From positions 1,241,001 to 1,305,000 of the forward strand of contig JAWUZG010000056.1 of assembly GCA_036785705.1 (NCBI GenBank): a DNA stretch of 64,000 bases, given 5' to 3'. Positions 12,214 through 23,439 of the stretch are shown one piece after another (position 1 is the stretch's first letter; the number at the start of each line of letters is the position of its first letter). A program made the translations under genes and the position numbers. The notes beneath the pieces were generated by a model that made no database searches, was not told the origin of the DNA, and saw only the letters and a list, made by a program, of their open reading frames with translations. The DNA is from Acanthornis magna. Taxonomy: Eukaryota > Chordata > Aves > Passeriformes > Acanthizidae.

Positions 12214-13855
12214 CTGGGGGAGCAGCGGCGGTGAGGGCCCGGCGCGGTCGCCCCCTGCCCCGTCCCCCTCCCACAGTGCCCGGGCCCGGCGGGCCGGGGT
12301 CTGCCCGCCCCCAGCGGCCCGACGGACGGCCCGGCGCGGCTCACCAGCTGCTGGAAGGCGGCGGGCTGCTCCAGGTCGCTCTGCAGGGCGAACTCGCTGA
12401 GCGCCTTCCAGGGCGGCTGGTAGGTCTGGACCTCCACGGCGCTGCCCTGCACGGCGCTCTCGTGGCGGATGGGGCTGCCGGCCACCAGCGGCGTCCCGGT
12501 GAGGCCCTGCAGGCTCTGCGGGCACACGGGGATTCAGCGCGACCCGAGCCCCCATCCCCCCATCTCCCTGCCCGGCGGGGCGGGCTAGCGCTCACCGTCT
12601 TGTCGCTGTGCTGCTGCTGCTGGAGCTGCTTCATGAGGATGGACTTTTTCTTGTCCTTGCAGCGCTTGTTCTGGAACCAGACGCGGATGACGCGGGGACT
12701 GAGTCCCGTCATTTCCACCAGCTGCTCCTTCATCAGGGCGTCGGGGCGCGGGTTGGCGGCGTAGCAGGTCCGCAGCGTGTGCAGCTGCTTCTCGTTCAGC
12801 ACCGTCCGCACGCGGGTGGTCTTCTCCGCCGCCTTGTGCGCCGGCGGCCGCGGGGCGGGCGGCCGCCCGGGCACCGGCTCTGCGACGGGCGGGGAAGGCG
12901 CGCACAGTCAGCGCCGCCGCCCGCTCGCCCGCCTCAGCCCCTCAGACACCCCCCCCGCCCCGCCGCCCTCCCCGACGGGGAGCCGGTACCTGCGAGGTGC
13001 GCGGCGGCGGCAGGCGGCAGCGTGGGGCTGCGCGGTCCGCGGGCGGCGGTGCCGTCGGGGGGCGGCCCGTGGTCGGCGCGGCAGAGCAAGTCGCGCTCCC
13101 GCAGGCAGAACTGGTCGCCGGGCAGGAGCTGGCGGCCGCAGGCGGCGCAGCGGAAGCACTCCAGGTGGTAGACATGGTCGCGGGCGCGCATCACCAGGTC
13201 GCTGCTGCTGAACGCCGCCCGGCACTGGGCGCACTTGATGCCGAAGAGCCTGCGGGGACGCGACGCGCCGTCAGGGGCCGCGGCCGCGCCGTCGGGGCGG
13301 CTCCAGGCGGTGCCGCGGGGGCAGGCAGCAGCCGAGAGTCGGGTTTTCGTTGGGGGAAAATCGGGGGGGTTTAAGGGGCTTTTGTGGTTTTTCGGGTCTG
13401 GGTTGTTTGGGTTTTTTTTAACGAGAGTTGGCTCATTCGGTGTCACCTGCTGTAATCCCGCTTGCAATAGGCCTTGCCGTCGCGCAGGAAGCATGTGCAG
13501 GTCTCGTCCAGGGGCTGCCCGCACTCGGCGCACTTGAGGCAGGCGACGTGCCACTCCAGATCCGGCGACACCCGCAGCAGGAAGGGGTCCTGGATACGGC
13601 CCCCGCAGCCCGCGCACAGGGCCAGCCCCGGCCGCCCTGCCGGGAGCGAGCGGGGTACGGTCAGGGCCAGCGGGTGCGAGAGCAGAGGCCAGCAATCAGG
13701 GAAAGACACCTTTCCTTTTTTACACATTATCATTTTTTCTTACTCTCTTTTGTTTTGTTTTTTTCCAAAACAGGAAGAAAGAGAAATAAAGACGGGCACA
13801 CGGACAGAAAGGATGGAAACACGAAAGGGGACAAATGAACATTGCCAGAAATTTA

Positions 13856-13899
<44 letters not shown>

Positions 13900-14737
13900 A
13901 GAAGACAGAAACTCGATAAAGGGAAATAAATGCAGAAAGACAGAGACGTAAAAGTAGAATTTCGGAATTTCGGAGAAGGAACAAAAACAATTAAACAACA
14001 GCTCATGAAAACTTGAAAGAAATAAGGAAAGAAGGAAGGAAAGAAAGAAGGAAAAAGAAATTAAAACAGAATGACGGAAAGAGAAATAAAAGCAGCTAAA
14101 ACCCAGAGACGGTTAAAATGGGGAACAGGGACAAATAAAAACAGTAAGAGACATGAAATCAAAGAGACAGAAAGAGAAATAAAACCAAACAAAACAAGAA
14201 CAGAAAGAAAAAGAAATAATATTTAAAAAACGGAATGAGAAATTAAAAAAAAAAAAAAGACAAACTGAAACACGAAAGAGATAAAGAAAGAAAACCAGTA
14301 ACACGGGCAGAGAAAGAGGGAGAGAAAGACAGAAAGAAAGAAAGGAAAAGCAGAGGGAAGAGGAGAAAGAAACGGAAAGAGCCGAAAGAAATGAGCTCAG
14401 CAGTGCGGACAGCCGAAAGGATATGCATTCGGTAAGGAACGGGGCCAGCGGGGACGGGAAGCGCTGGGCACGAACGGGAATAGTGGCACCGGAGTTGCCA
14501 CGGGCCGAGCCCGCAGCCGCCCGCGCCCGCCGTGGGGCCGCAGCCCTTCCCGGCGCTGTCAGAGCTCCCGCGGTCCGCCAACACACCCGACGGCAGCGGC
14601 GGCGCGGAGCGCAGCCCGCAGAGTCCCGCGCCCGCCCGCCCGCCCCGGCCCCGCGTTGCGCTGTGCTGCGCGCACTTACTCTTGGAGGGCTCCCCCATGG
14701 CGCCCGGGAGCGGCCGCGGGAGGAGGATGTCCACCAT
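12097..14737 (-). CDS. ISL2: ISL2, insulin gene enhancer protein Islet-2 (complete, six exons)
   Basis: A LIM-homeodomain transcription factor that works with LHX3 and LDB cofactors to specify motor neurons, sensory neurons and retinal ganglion cell types; nuclear. Coding exons on the minus strand are 14737–14680, 13636–13447, 13249–12990, 12879–12596, 12515–12345 and 12213–12097. They sum to 1,080 bp and 359 residues, which equals human ISL2. All junctions are GT/AG and phases agree. LIM1 spans residues 27–80 with ligands C27, C30, H49, C52, C55, C58, C77 and D80. LIM2 spans 89–142 (C89, C92, H111, C114, C117, C120, C139, D142). The homeodomain covers about 190–249 with WFQNKR in helix 3 (N240 as position 51). 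Residues 271–300 match the LHX3-binding segment, and the tail ends [18 protein letters not shown]. The N-terminus and the LIM2–homeodomain linker (about 143–188) are Pro/Ala-rich and look diverged, in keeping with the very high GC. The segment [20 protein letters not shown] separates it from unrelated LIM-HD genes. ISL1 is excluded by the MVDI start and by location. Confidence 0.97.
12345..12515 (-). CDS. ISL2: ISL2 exon 5
   Basis: 171-bp exon (57 codons, phase 0) encoding [20 protein letters not shown] through PAAFQQL, including the LHX3-interaction segment. The donor is GTGAGC. Confidence 0.94.
12596..12879 (-). CDS. ISL2: ISL2 exon 4 (homeodomain)
   Basis: 284-bp exon after GTCGCAG. It encodes [13 protein letters not shown], then the homeodomain ([20 protein letters not shown] onward) and a glutamine run, and stops before GTGAGC. 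The homeodomain is essentially identical to the vertebrate Islet family. Confidence 0.97.
12990..13249 (-). CDS. ISL2: ISL2 exon 3 (LIM2)
   Basis: 260-bp exon that starts LFGIKCAQC and holds the second LIM domain. It ends in a Pro/Ala-rich linker before GTACCG. Confidence 0.94.
13447..13636 (-). CDS. ISL2: ISL2 exon 2 (LIM1)
   Basis: 190-bp exon between the acceptor CCCGGCAG and the donor GTGACA. It carries the whole first LIM domain, from [10 protein letters not shown] to YCKRDY. Confidence 0.95.
13637..14679 (-). other. ISL2 intron 1, purine-rich on the plus strand
   Basis: About 1 kb between LIM1 and exon 1. From 13770 to 14390 the plus strand is dominated by A and G, with a 37-base A-run at 13861–13897 and several imperfect copies of GACAGAAAGAGAAATAAA. 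The transcript therefore carries a long pyrimidine tract. The last 280 bp towards exon 1 is CpG-island sequence. Confidence 0.8.
13770..14390. repeat. homopurine low-complexity tract with poly(A)
   Basis: GAAA/GGAA-type simple sequence plus an A37 run. An imperfect motif GACAGAAAGAGAAATAAA recurs at about 13772, 14072 and 14164, with shorter variants near 13918 and 14230, which suggests decayed tandem duplication. Confidence 0.75.
14680..14737 (-). CDS. ISL2: ISL2 exon 1 (coding part)
   Basis: The ATG at 14737 begins [19 protein letters not shown] and the exon ends with an A before GTAAGT. The conserved MVDI...GAMG N-terminus of Islet-2 fixes the start. The base at -3 is C, so the start context is not strong, but +4 is G. 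Confidence 0.92.
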
Positions 14738-15580
14738 GCGGGCGGCCCCCTGCGCACCGGCAGCGATGCGCGATGCGGGATGCGGAGCCGCCGCTCCACC
14801 ACTACCCGCGCGGCGCGGGGCGGGGGCCGCGCCCGCCCCCCCGGGCCCGCCCCGCCGGGCCGCGCCGTGATGTCAGCGCGCAGCGGCCGCGGGCGGGGGG
14901 GCGGCGCTGACCTCACCGCGCGGCCCCCGGAGGCGATTGGCGGCCGCGGGGAGAGCCCGCGGATTGGCGGTGCCGAACAATGGGCGCGCGGCGGGCGCGG
15001 AGTAGGGCGCACGCCCCGCGGGACCCGGCCCGAAGCCGCACGACGCCGGCACGGACGGGGCGCGCTGCCCTGGGTGCCGCGAGAGAATCTCCTCCGCGCC
15101 CTGCTCCCCGGGCGGCCGCGGGACCCTCGGCCCGCCCGCCGCCGTGCGCCCCGGCCCTGTGCGCGGAGGGAACGGCTGCATCGGCAGCCCGAAGAGATGG
15201 AGATTCATTTTAGCTTCTTTTCCTCCTCTGTTTTCCCTGTTATTCTTCTTGACTTTTAGCTCGCCTATTATTTTCTCCTTTTATTTCCCTCTTCCTTCTC
15301 TTTCTCCTCTCTTTTGGGTTTTATTTCGTTGTTCTTTTTCCCCGCGTTTCGGTGTGCCGCTGGCAGGTGCCCGCGGGCGGGCGCAGCGGGACAGTCCAGG
15401 CGCTGCGCAGAGGCGCATCTCTGGGGCAGACGGGAAGGGGCTCCGCGGCGGACGCCGGCTCAAGGCTGCGCACCCGCGGAGCAGTTCCCTGCTGAGGCCC
15501 GTGCGAGAGAGGGCCACCCCAACGGATCCGAAGAGAACCGACGGCATCGTCGGGGTGGCCGTCCCGAGCGTTAGCCCCGT
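14738..15580 (-). promoter_or_regulatory. ISL2: ISL2 promoter / 5' CpG island
   Basis: GC- and CpG-rich sequence directly upstream of the ISL2 ATG. Two CCAAT boxes on the minus strand (ATTGG at 14936–14940 and 14963–14967) lie about 200–230 bp before the ATG. A SOX-like AACAATG sits at 14976. No TATA box was seen, as usual for CpG-island developmental promoters. At 15200–15350 a pyrimidine-rich stretch interrupts the island. The start site cannot be fixed from sequence. Confidence 0.6.
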
Positions 15581-17221
15581 GACGAGTTGAAATTAGAGAA
15601 GAAAAATAGTATTTTACCGCATTTTCATGCACCTGATTCCATGCTGTTTGCACAGCTGAACATCTCCTGTTGCTTTTTTCATGCCTTCTACTCTTTTTTC
15701 CTCCCTCTTTCACCCCAGTCTCCACGGGGTTCCTGTGCATTAGTAGAAAAATAGGGAGAGCACTTCAGTGGCCTTTGACTCAGTTTTAAATTCCCAAAGA
15801 CTTTGCAGCACAGCAGCGTGAGTATCTTGTAAGGTCCAGGAAAGCCTAAAGATGCTGGAATTGAGATTGCCACTGCCTTGGGACTTTGGTCCTGTCCTCC
15901 TCCATGCAATCACCTTTTTGATTTTACACATGGAATTTGACAGGCATTTGCCAGCCTGTATGGCTTGGGAAGGACATGGTGACTAGATGTTGGCTCAGGA
16001 AGGGCAGGCTGTGCTCATTTTTCTCAGAGCAGAGAGGCGGGATGGGTTTTCCAGCTGAAGCACTTGTGTTTTGTATGAGTCAGGCACCCTGCAGGTATTA
16101 AACCCCAAAGCTGGGGAGGGGACCCTTTGGGTAAGGTGTTTCACTATTTGACCCGCTCTTCCCAGCCTGGCCACAGCCCCTGTTATTCCTTTGAAGACCC
16201 TAAATACTGAAAACAAACCTTTAAATTTTGCAGTAGCTGCAGGGGGAAGGAGGATGGATGGCATTCGAGGTATCCACTTCAGCAGCAACGCATGTAACCA
16301 GGGGATTTTGGAATCCCTGCCTGCCCTTGCACGTGTGAAGGTGCAGAGGTGCAGTGTAGCAGTGACATCCTCAGGGCAGGGCAAGCCCACGTGTTCCCTG
16401 CCTGTGTGGCGTCTGCCAGGGGTTGTGGTCTGACTACTGCCACTGCCGCTGGCGTGGCTCGATTGCCAGTGGCAGAGCTGCGTGGGATGTGAGAGGTATG
16501 AGGGCAATTGGAAAAGTTTGGCTGGCTCTTCAAACTGGGGTGACCCCGAGGGATGGGTGATGGGAACCTCCACAGCACTGCCATGGCTGTGGGAGTAGCA
16601 CAGGTCCATGCCTGGGCATCTGGCAGAAAAGGGGGTACAGACGTGTGACTTCAGCCTGAGCCAGAATTCAGAGAGTTTGAGTGAGTCAGTATCTGCATGT
16701 GTTAACAATAAAACGCAAAAATAAAATGTCAGAGTGATAGGAGAACGAGACACGTCTAAGAATACAGCAGCTTGGCTGGGATGCTCTGTCTTGCATCACC
16801 CCTTTCTCACTCGAGGGCAGGATCCTTTCTGCTCTCCCAAACTTCCCACCATCTTAAGAATTAAAAAAGTTACAGATGAGCCAGACAAACTTTTCCAAAC
16901 CTATGCAAAGCTGTGCTGCAGTCACACCTGTATCTGTACATAGCAATGTGCTGACACCAGGCCGGTACGGTTGGACTGCACTTGCTTCACAACCAGGCAG
17001 GTAGGAACAGGGTAGGCAGTGCTGCCCAGGCAGTTTAGTAGAAAAGCCCAAAAAATTACTTGCTAGGGAAATGTTGAAAGCCCTGCACCTCCTCCATGTG
17101 ATGTACTAAAAGCTTTGAAATAACTACAGGTAGTGTCACGAGGCATTGAACCAGCTTGATACCACATGTTTTACAAACAGGTTAATTGTTGGTTCATCTG
17201 AGGGAGGGTAAAAGAAGGCAC

Positions 17222-17290
17222 ATCATAAAATCATAGAATAATTCAGGTCAGGAGACACCTCTGGAAAACTGTTTTCAGGTCACTTGGAGC
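17222..17290 (-). mobile_element. short CR1-like LINE 3' remnant
   Basis: AAATCATAGAATAATTCAGG followed by a GACACCTCTGGA-like segment resembles the reverse complement of a CR1 3' end, including its ATTCTATG-type terminal repeat. It is short and diverged. Confidence 0.5.
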
Positions 17291-18002
17291 TGCAGGAAGC
17301 ATTTGCTAGTCAAAGCCAAATGCAATCTCTCCTGCCACACGGATCACTCCTTGCTCTCCTCCGCCCAGTGTCCAGAGTTCCCAATCTCTTTTGGGGCAGT
17401 TCTGGTTGAGTTTGGTGCGAGAGCTGGCAGGGGCTGCCTGGCCACCGGGTGCGGCCAGCTGATGGTACTTTCTGCTCTCTACAGAGCAACTCTGAGGTTT
17501 GCTCCCAAACAGAAATACAAATTCCCTCTAGAAGGGGGAAATGGTAACAATTTTTTTCTGTTTGCAGCAGATTGCAAAGGCAGTAAAGGCTGATTCTTTC
17601 AGAGCCAACCATGGATTAAGTCCATTATAAAATTAAAACAGATGGAACGCAATTTCACTTACATTACAAAAAAGGACAGGAACCATCTGCAATAAGATTT
17701 AGCATTGCAAAGCTATTGTTATCATGTTACCATTAAAACCTTTGATGAAGAGTTTTCTTTCTTTCACAAACTTGTTCACATGAAATGAATGTTTTATTTA
17801 TCCATCTTCCTAAGATAATAATCTTTTATTTAAAAAGATAATGTCTCTCAAAAAAACAGCTTTTGGTTCTAGCAGAATATGGCAAAACAATGGAATGTTG
17901 TAAAACTCCAACATTGAGACACTGGGAGCTTCAATGGGGTGGATGTAGCAAAAGGAGAATTCCCTATCCATTTTTCCTTTAAAAAAAACATTTCCTTGTG
18001 TT

Positions 18003-18310
18003 TGGGCACAATGTCTGATACTGAAAATAGATAATTAATGAGATAATGGGATACTGCATGTCACCTCCTGTCCAATGGGATTATCTGATGGCTAATTATG
18101 GACAGATTGTGATTAATGTGATTATGGATTGGATATTAATCTGATTCTGGATTGATCTAGTTATGTTTTAGTCTGCTCCAAATGGTTAATTGGATCTGAG
18201 ATAATAGAAATGCAGCTTGCACCAGATTTTGCCACATCAGTTGATGAAGTATCTTTTGATCTGGGTGGGTTGCGAACAATAAATTATTTACAGCTGTTGA
18301 GAAAATGACT
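18003..18310. promoter_or_regulatory. candidate homeodomain-dense enhancer
   Basis: Within about 300 bp there is a dense series of TAAT/ATTA and GATTA motifs, including GATAATTAATGAG, GGGATTATC (18077–18085), TAATTA (18093–18098) and GATTAATGTGATTATGG. A CCAAT, an AACAATAAATTATT (SOX/homeodomain type) and a CAGCTG E-box follow before 18300. It lies 3.3 kb upstream of ISL2. Enhancer function is inference. Confidence 0.35.
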
Positions 18311-20389
18311 CTTCCTTAGAATGTAGTCATTCATTTTATTTTCGAGAGCCTTTGAAAACAAAATCAATATCCTTTCTAAAAGGAGATGTTGACAAAAGAA
18401 AGGCACGTACATAACTCACAAACAAATGTGACGAAATTAAACAGTGGTTAACCCGGTGGCCTAATGTCTGGTGATGCATTTGAATTGCTATGTGGAGCTT
18501 TGGGCTCAATTCTTCTGAGACCAGCAGGGGTTGGGAGCATTGCAGGGGAACAGGGCCCAGCGCTGGGGAAAGTGGTGTTGCACAAGAGCTACTGCCAGCC
18601 CTGCTAGTGATTAAGAATCAGCCATGGTAACATGGCAAAGGGAGCCCTTGCCATTTTTCCCCTCTGGATAAGAAGGATTCAGAAAGTTCATGAGTGCAGA
18701 AAAGACTTATTGGCCCATCTCCTCTGGCCTCCTTCATACCAGACCATGAAATTGGACCCAGAATTATTTTTTCCTTCACAGTGAGCCTGTTAATTTATGG
18801 TTGACCTCAGTCATGACTCCCAGAGATGCATCTGGTCTTGGTGTCGCCTGCCAGTGCAGGAGAAGCTGCCTTGGTCTTGCATCCTGCTTGTTAACTACTT
18901 TCACTGAAATGGACAACTAAGTGTGTAGTTAAGGTTCAACCTCCAGACACTGGATCTCGTTATGCCATTATCTGCAGGATTAAAGGCAATGGATAAATTG
19001 TAGACTTTGTAGACTTCACCTACAAAGGGCAAGCAGGAGATGTATTAACCTTTGTCATCAGGTGCTATAAGTGGCAGGTAACTTCACCAGAAGGTGCTCC
19101 TCCCTAGTAGGCTCTGTAATAAAAACATCAAAAATCAAGCAGGTCCCAAAACACTGAAAACAAGGCTTATTGCAGCTGCTGTGCTTACACAAAAGTGCTA
19201 TTGACTGAGTCGAAACAGAAAGAAAAAAGGAAAAAACAACTTTCCCTGAAAAGTCCTTAGAGGCATGGAAAGAGCTGTTCCCCTGAGGTGACTGTCCCTG
19301 CTGCTGCAGGAAGGGCTTGGGCTGGCGTGAGTGGGAATACAGTGGCATCTGGACTCCTTTCCAGCAGTGTAATGGGAAAAAAACAGCAGCTACCTCTTTA
19401 AAAAATAATGCTGTTACAACCTGTCAGAGAATTGTACACATATCTGCCATTAACAAGAAGGCGAGCTGCGTGCAGAAGGAGGGTGGCAGGTCACAAAACC
19501 CCATCCAGGTGTCTGCACTGGGAGGGGAGCAGAGCTCCAAGCCTTTGCTATCAGGAGGTTTTGAGGGTCTCGTTTTGCCTGTGAGGTTCCTTGAACTCCT
19601 CAGGTGATCTCATTCTTTAGGAATATGCAGCAAGTGTAATGTGATGTTACTCCCAGACTCCCTTATTACTTGACTGGCACATGGAAATTATTAGGAAGAG
19701 AGAGGAGTTTATAAAAAAGAGAAAATACCTGCTTGTAGTGGTGTTGTAGGCTCAGTATTAGAAGGGTTGCCCCTGCTATGGGCTGGCTTTGGAGAAATTC
19801 TTTCCTCTGTTCCCCCCTTTGTAAGCAGGGCTTGTGGCATTGTCCCCTTCTCTGAGCCATGCAGGTGAGTGGTTGTAAGGTGATCTGAGTACTAAGCACA
19901 CCTGTGGTGATGTTGAGATGAGTTTCTGTGCCAGTGATGGTGAGGGGCAGAGAGCAGGACTCTGGGGACACATGACCGTCCTCGTGTACAGCTCGTGGCT
20001 GTCAGCAAGGGGTGAGTGCAGGAGGACTGGCAACATCCTGGGGTGGCTGTACCACTCGGACCCTGTGAGCTCACAGCACATGGGCACAAAATATTTCAGA
20101 AGCAGAGGTCTCTCCTGCTGTTGCTTCCAAGGGGGGTTTTAGTCCCGTCTGGTATTGGGCCACGGGTGCTGCCCATCGGTTTGGGGGTCCTGCTGAGCTG
20201 TAAGCAGGTTGCAGTTGCTTTAACGTTATTGGATTTTGACAGATTAGGAGGCGAATCCTTTCATGTGTTGGGGAAGCTTCCCAAATGAAGCTCTTTTAAT
20301 TTATCTGAGTCAGCTATCCCCAGGGTGATTGCAGGAGGAGTAAGCTAAGGATGACCTGTGACAGAGGGGACCATCATAGCGGTAATAAA

Positions 20390-20770
20390 AAAAATTCCTG
20401 CTCTTCACTAAATCCCTTAGTCATGAGGCTGTATTAGCTGGATTCCATATGTTTTAATTAGGAATTATGTATTTTAAGAGAACCAAAATCCGATTCTAGG
20501 GAAGACATGATTACATATTTGCAATGGTCCTTGTTTCATTTGGCTTCTGTAGAGATACCAATACAGGTACCTGTCCTTGTTTGCAACCATATTTTAAATA
20601 GTTTTAATAATCTATGTTATTATTTTTTCTTTTCCCCAATCCCAATAGTGTGAAAAAATGTAATTCTCTTTCCAATGCAGAAATTGGGTCAGCAGATCCT
20701 AATGAAATAATCCTGGATAACAATGCACCATACAAGGATCTGCCTCCACTAATTAATGAATAATTTTTCT
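20390..20770. promoter_or_regulatory. second candidate regulatory block
   Basis: AT-rich block with TTTTAATTAGG, a SOX-like GATAACAATG near 20716 and TAATTAATGAATAATT at about 20750–20765, plus TCAGCA half sites. Motif mix and low repeat content resemble conserved noncoding DNA, but conservation could not be tested. Confidence 0.25.
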
Positions 20771-22344
20771 TTCAAAATACAAAGTAGTAACTTCTGCCTG
20801 CAGTGGACAGTGACTCTACCTTCAGAGGCACCTGCTTGTTGCATGTTTTACCATTTTTATTATTGTCATGGGAAGGTCAAATAGAAAAAAGCTTTTTGCC
20901 ACGGTTCAGCTTGTATGGATCATGCTGATATAATCCCTACCTGATTACAGTTATAAGCTCCTAAAACACTGGCCATAAGTGATAAAGACTTCCTTTGTGC
21001 TTCAGGCTGTAATCCGCATCAAGCCAGTTTCAATAAGGATTTGTGCATCTGAAGTGTTGCTGAGGATTTGAATCAAAATTATAAACAGAAAATATTATAA
21101 AAAGCCTGTCATGTCTCTGAATTGGTGATGCTGCACTTTAAAATTGGACCTAAAGAGTGGCGATGTCACTCTGCACATGAAAATATGATGTGTGTGCCAT
21201 CAAGCCAGATACACAGTGAAAGGATCAATTTATTCTTGGCTATGATGCAATTAGCTAATTTTGATGGTAGTTCACTTTTGTTTTAGTGTGAGATAATAAA
21301 ACCCAAACTTGAATGAGATCTCTTTGTTTATTTCTGTGATTTGGGATTTTTAGGTGTACATTTGTTGGAAAGATTTCATCCGCATGAGATGTGCATGTTG
21401 GAAGCTTAGTTTTGGAGCCTAAAATAGGATTATGAAATTACATGCCACGCTTTTAATGAGTAAAACACCCCAATTAGAAGGACATAATGGGCAAATTAAG
21501 GATGCCTAGGATGTTCTTATTTTGCCTCCTTATTTTGCCTTTGTTGTTGCTTTTGCTGGATTACCTAAGGTGCAGGTAGGGATTTCTATAGGGTATAAAA
21601 TTCCGTATCTTTTCAGAGTTACACTGCACCTTAACTATCATTTAAACTGGTGATAAAGAGCTGCATCAAATATTTATCCTCTTTTTTAAACCCCTCTGAG
21701 GGTACTGTGGCTTCCGCAAAACCATTTTTCCCCTCATCTTCATATAAACAATTGGTCTTTTTCACCTGGTCATTTGCACAGATCAGGCAATGCACAGGCA
21801 GCCCCAAATACTCATTTTATTTTCTTCCTTTTTGGGGACCGATTGAAGGGTGGAGCCAGACCAGGCAGAAGTTAGAGCAGCCCTGGAGCTACTTTAATCT
21901 GTATAATCAGGCACAGGCCCTGAAGGAGGTTTGCCACCTCCTTTAACTCTTCCCTTTGCAGCCCTCCTTTGGGGCTTGAGGAATTAAGGTAGTACTCTGG
22001 GGCCAGGAAGCTCGAATATGCAGGACAGCTGCTTTTCTTCTATTCTAGAGACATTTGAGACTTGAGACAAAGTAAATTGTCCATTTAGATGCTTGAATTG
22101 CTGGACCTAGTTAGTTTTTGCTGTAAAGCAGCACTTTTGGCATCTGATGTGAAAATCATGTGGTAGAATAAATTTTAGAGGTGATCCTGTGCCAAGACTG
22201 TGGCAAAGTAGAAGAGCCTTTTTGATCAATCCGCCTTTTGCTTTCCTATGGAGTGGCTCAGTAATGCAGAACGAATCACTGACATGCTGCAGATCACTGC
22301 TGATTTTTGAAGGAACAGTCCAATGGCCATAATTGTGGGGGGGG

Positions 22345-22362
22345 GTGTGTGTGTGTGTGTGT
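22345..22362. repeat. (TG)n microsatellite after a G-run
   Basis: A run of nine G is followed by about nine TG dinucleotides. Confidence 0.85.
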
Positions 22363-23439
22363 TTGGTTTTCTTCCTCCCCCGAACTGCTTCAGGATGGGA
22401 AAGAAGAAACTGCATTCGTGGCTCACTATCTTGTGATTTCTGGGTTGGGAATTCCATTCTGGAGTGTCCCAAATCCATGTGTGCTTGGGGCTTCTGGGCT
22501 GGCAGGACTAGCTGCTCCAGTGTGGCAGCTCCTGCCAGCTTCTCCAGGACATCAGATTTTCCCAGAGCCACAGCACATACTTTAGCAGTTAATTTGGCCT
22601 GAAACATTTTGCTTCATTGATTTTTTTAATCACTCTCCTTGCCACCCAGAAAAAAATCTGGAGGTATGGAAGAAACAGCAAGTCTCAGTCTGGTCCCTGG
22701 GCACCCTGGTGCCATGTAAGGGGCAGGCACAAAATGTCTTGCCTTGGTTCTGGGAAATCAAAATAATAATAAAATAGCTCTATAAATTATTCAGCACTCA
22801 TGAGCTATTGCCTAATGCTGCTTGAGGACAAGCACAGGGGTGTGGGTGAGGCAACCAGAAATCTGTCCTGGTGAGAGGATTCTGGTGATACCTGACGTCT
22901 TTAAAGCTTAGAGGTGGTTTGGACAACTGGTGGGTCATGACATTTGGGAAGCACCGTGACATCTGGCCTTTCCAGTGCACCGTGCGTTCCATCCCTGCAT
23001 TATCTCCTTTGCTCTTGCTGCGTCTCGTGGTGTGGGGAGTGTGGCCGGGGGGAATCTGGCAGCTCATGGGCAGCCGCAGGCGGGGGCCATCCTCTCCCAG
23101 GCTGCTCTTGGCTCCACAGCCGTAAATTAAAACTTTTCCCTTCTTTCTCTTTGCAAGGCACGTTTTCATTGGTTTAGGATAGTATCTGGCAAGGAGCATA
23201 GGCATTTGAAGGCATAATTCCACTTTCTGTTGTTTTCTTCTCTTTAAAGGCTTTAACCCTTTGGAGAAGCAGTGCAGGGGAACCGGACAAAGGCGGCCGG
23301 AGGAGGCTGGCGCTGGTACCAGGTCAGTTTGGGCTGGGAGGCGTCTCCACCCTTCGAGGTGCTCCGCGGGAGATGGACGGGCTCCCCACAGCAGCGGCAA
23401 CTTCGCTCCTGCCCACCGGTACGGCCCGGACCGTGCAGG

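Larger units (their letters stand above)
15600..23270. other. ISL2–ETFA intergenic region
   Basis: About 7.7 kb without a recognised gene. It holds a short CR1 remnant near 17222, AT-rich blocks with many TAAT-type motifs (18000–18310, 20390–20770, 21230–21480) and a short TG repeat (22345–22362). Head-to-head ISL2 and ETFA promoters bound it, so cis-regulatory elements of ISL2 are the most likely content. Confidence 0.6.

Noticed and set aside
12003..12764. 253-codon plus-strand open frame across the ISL2 3' exons
   Set aside because: It is the antisense shadow of ISL2 exons 4–6 and spans their splice sites; it has no domain of its own.
22798..23400. 200-codon minus-strand open frame upstream of ETFA
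   Set aside because: No recognisable domain, mixed composition and no splice or promoter context.
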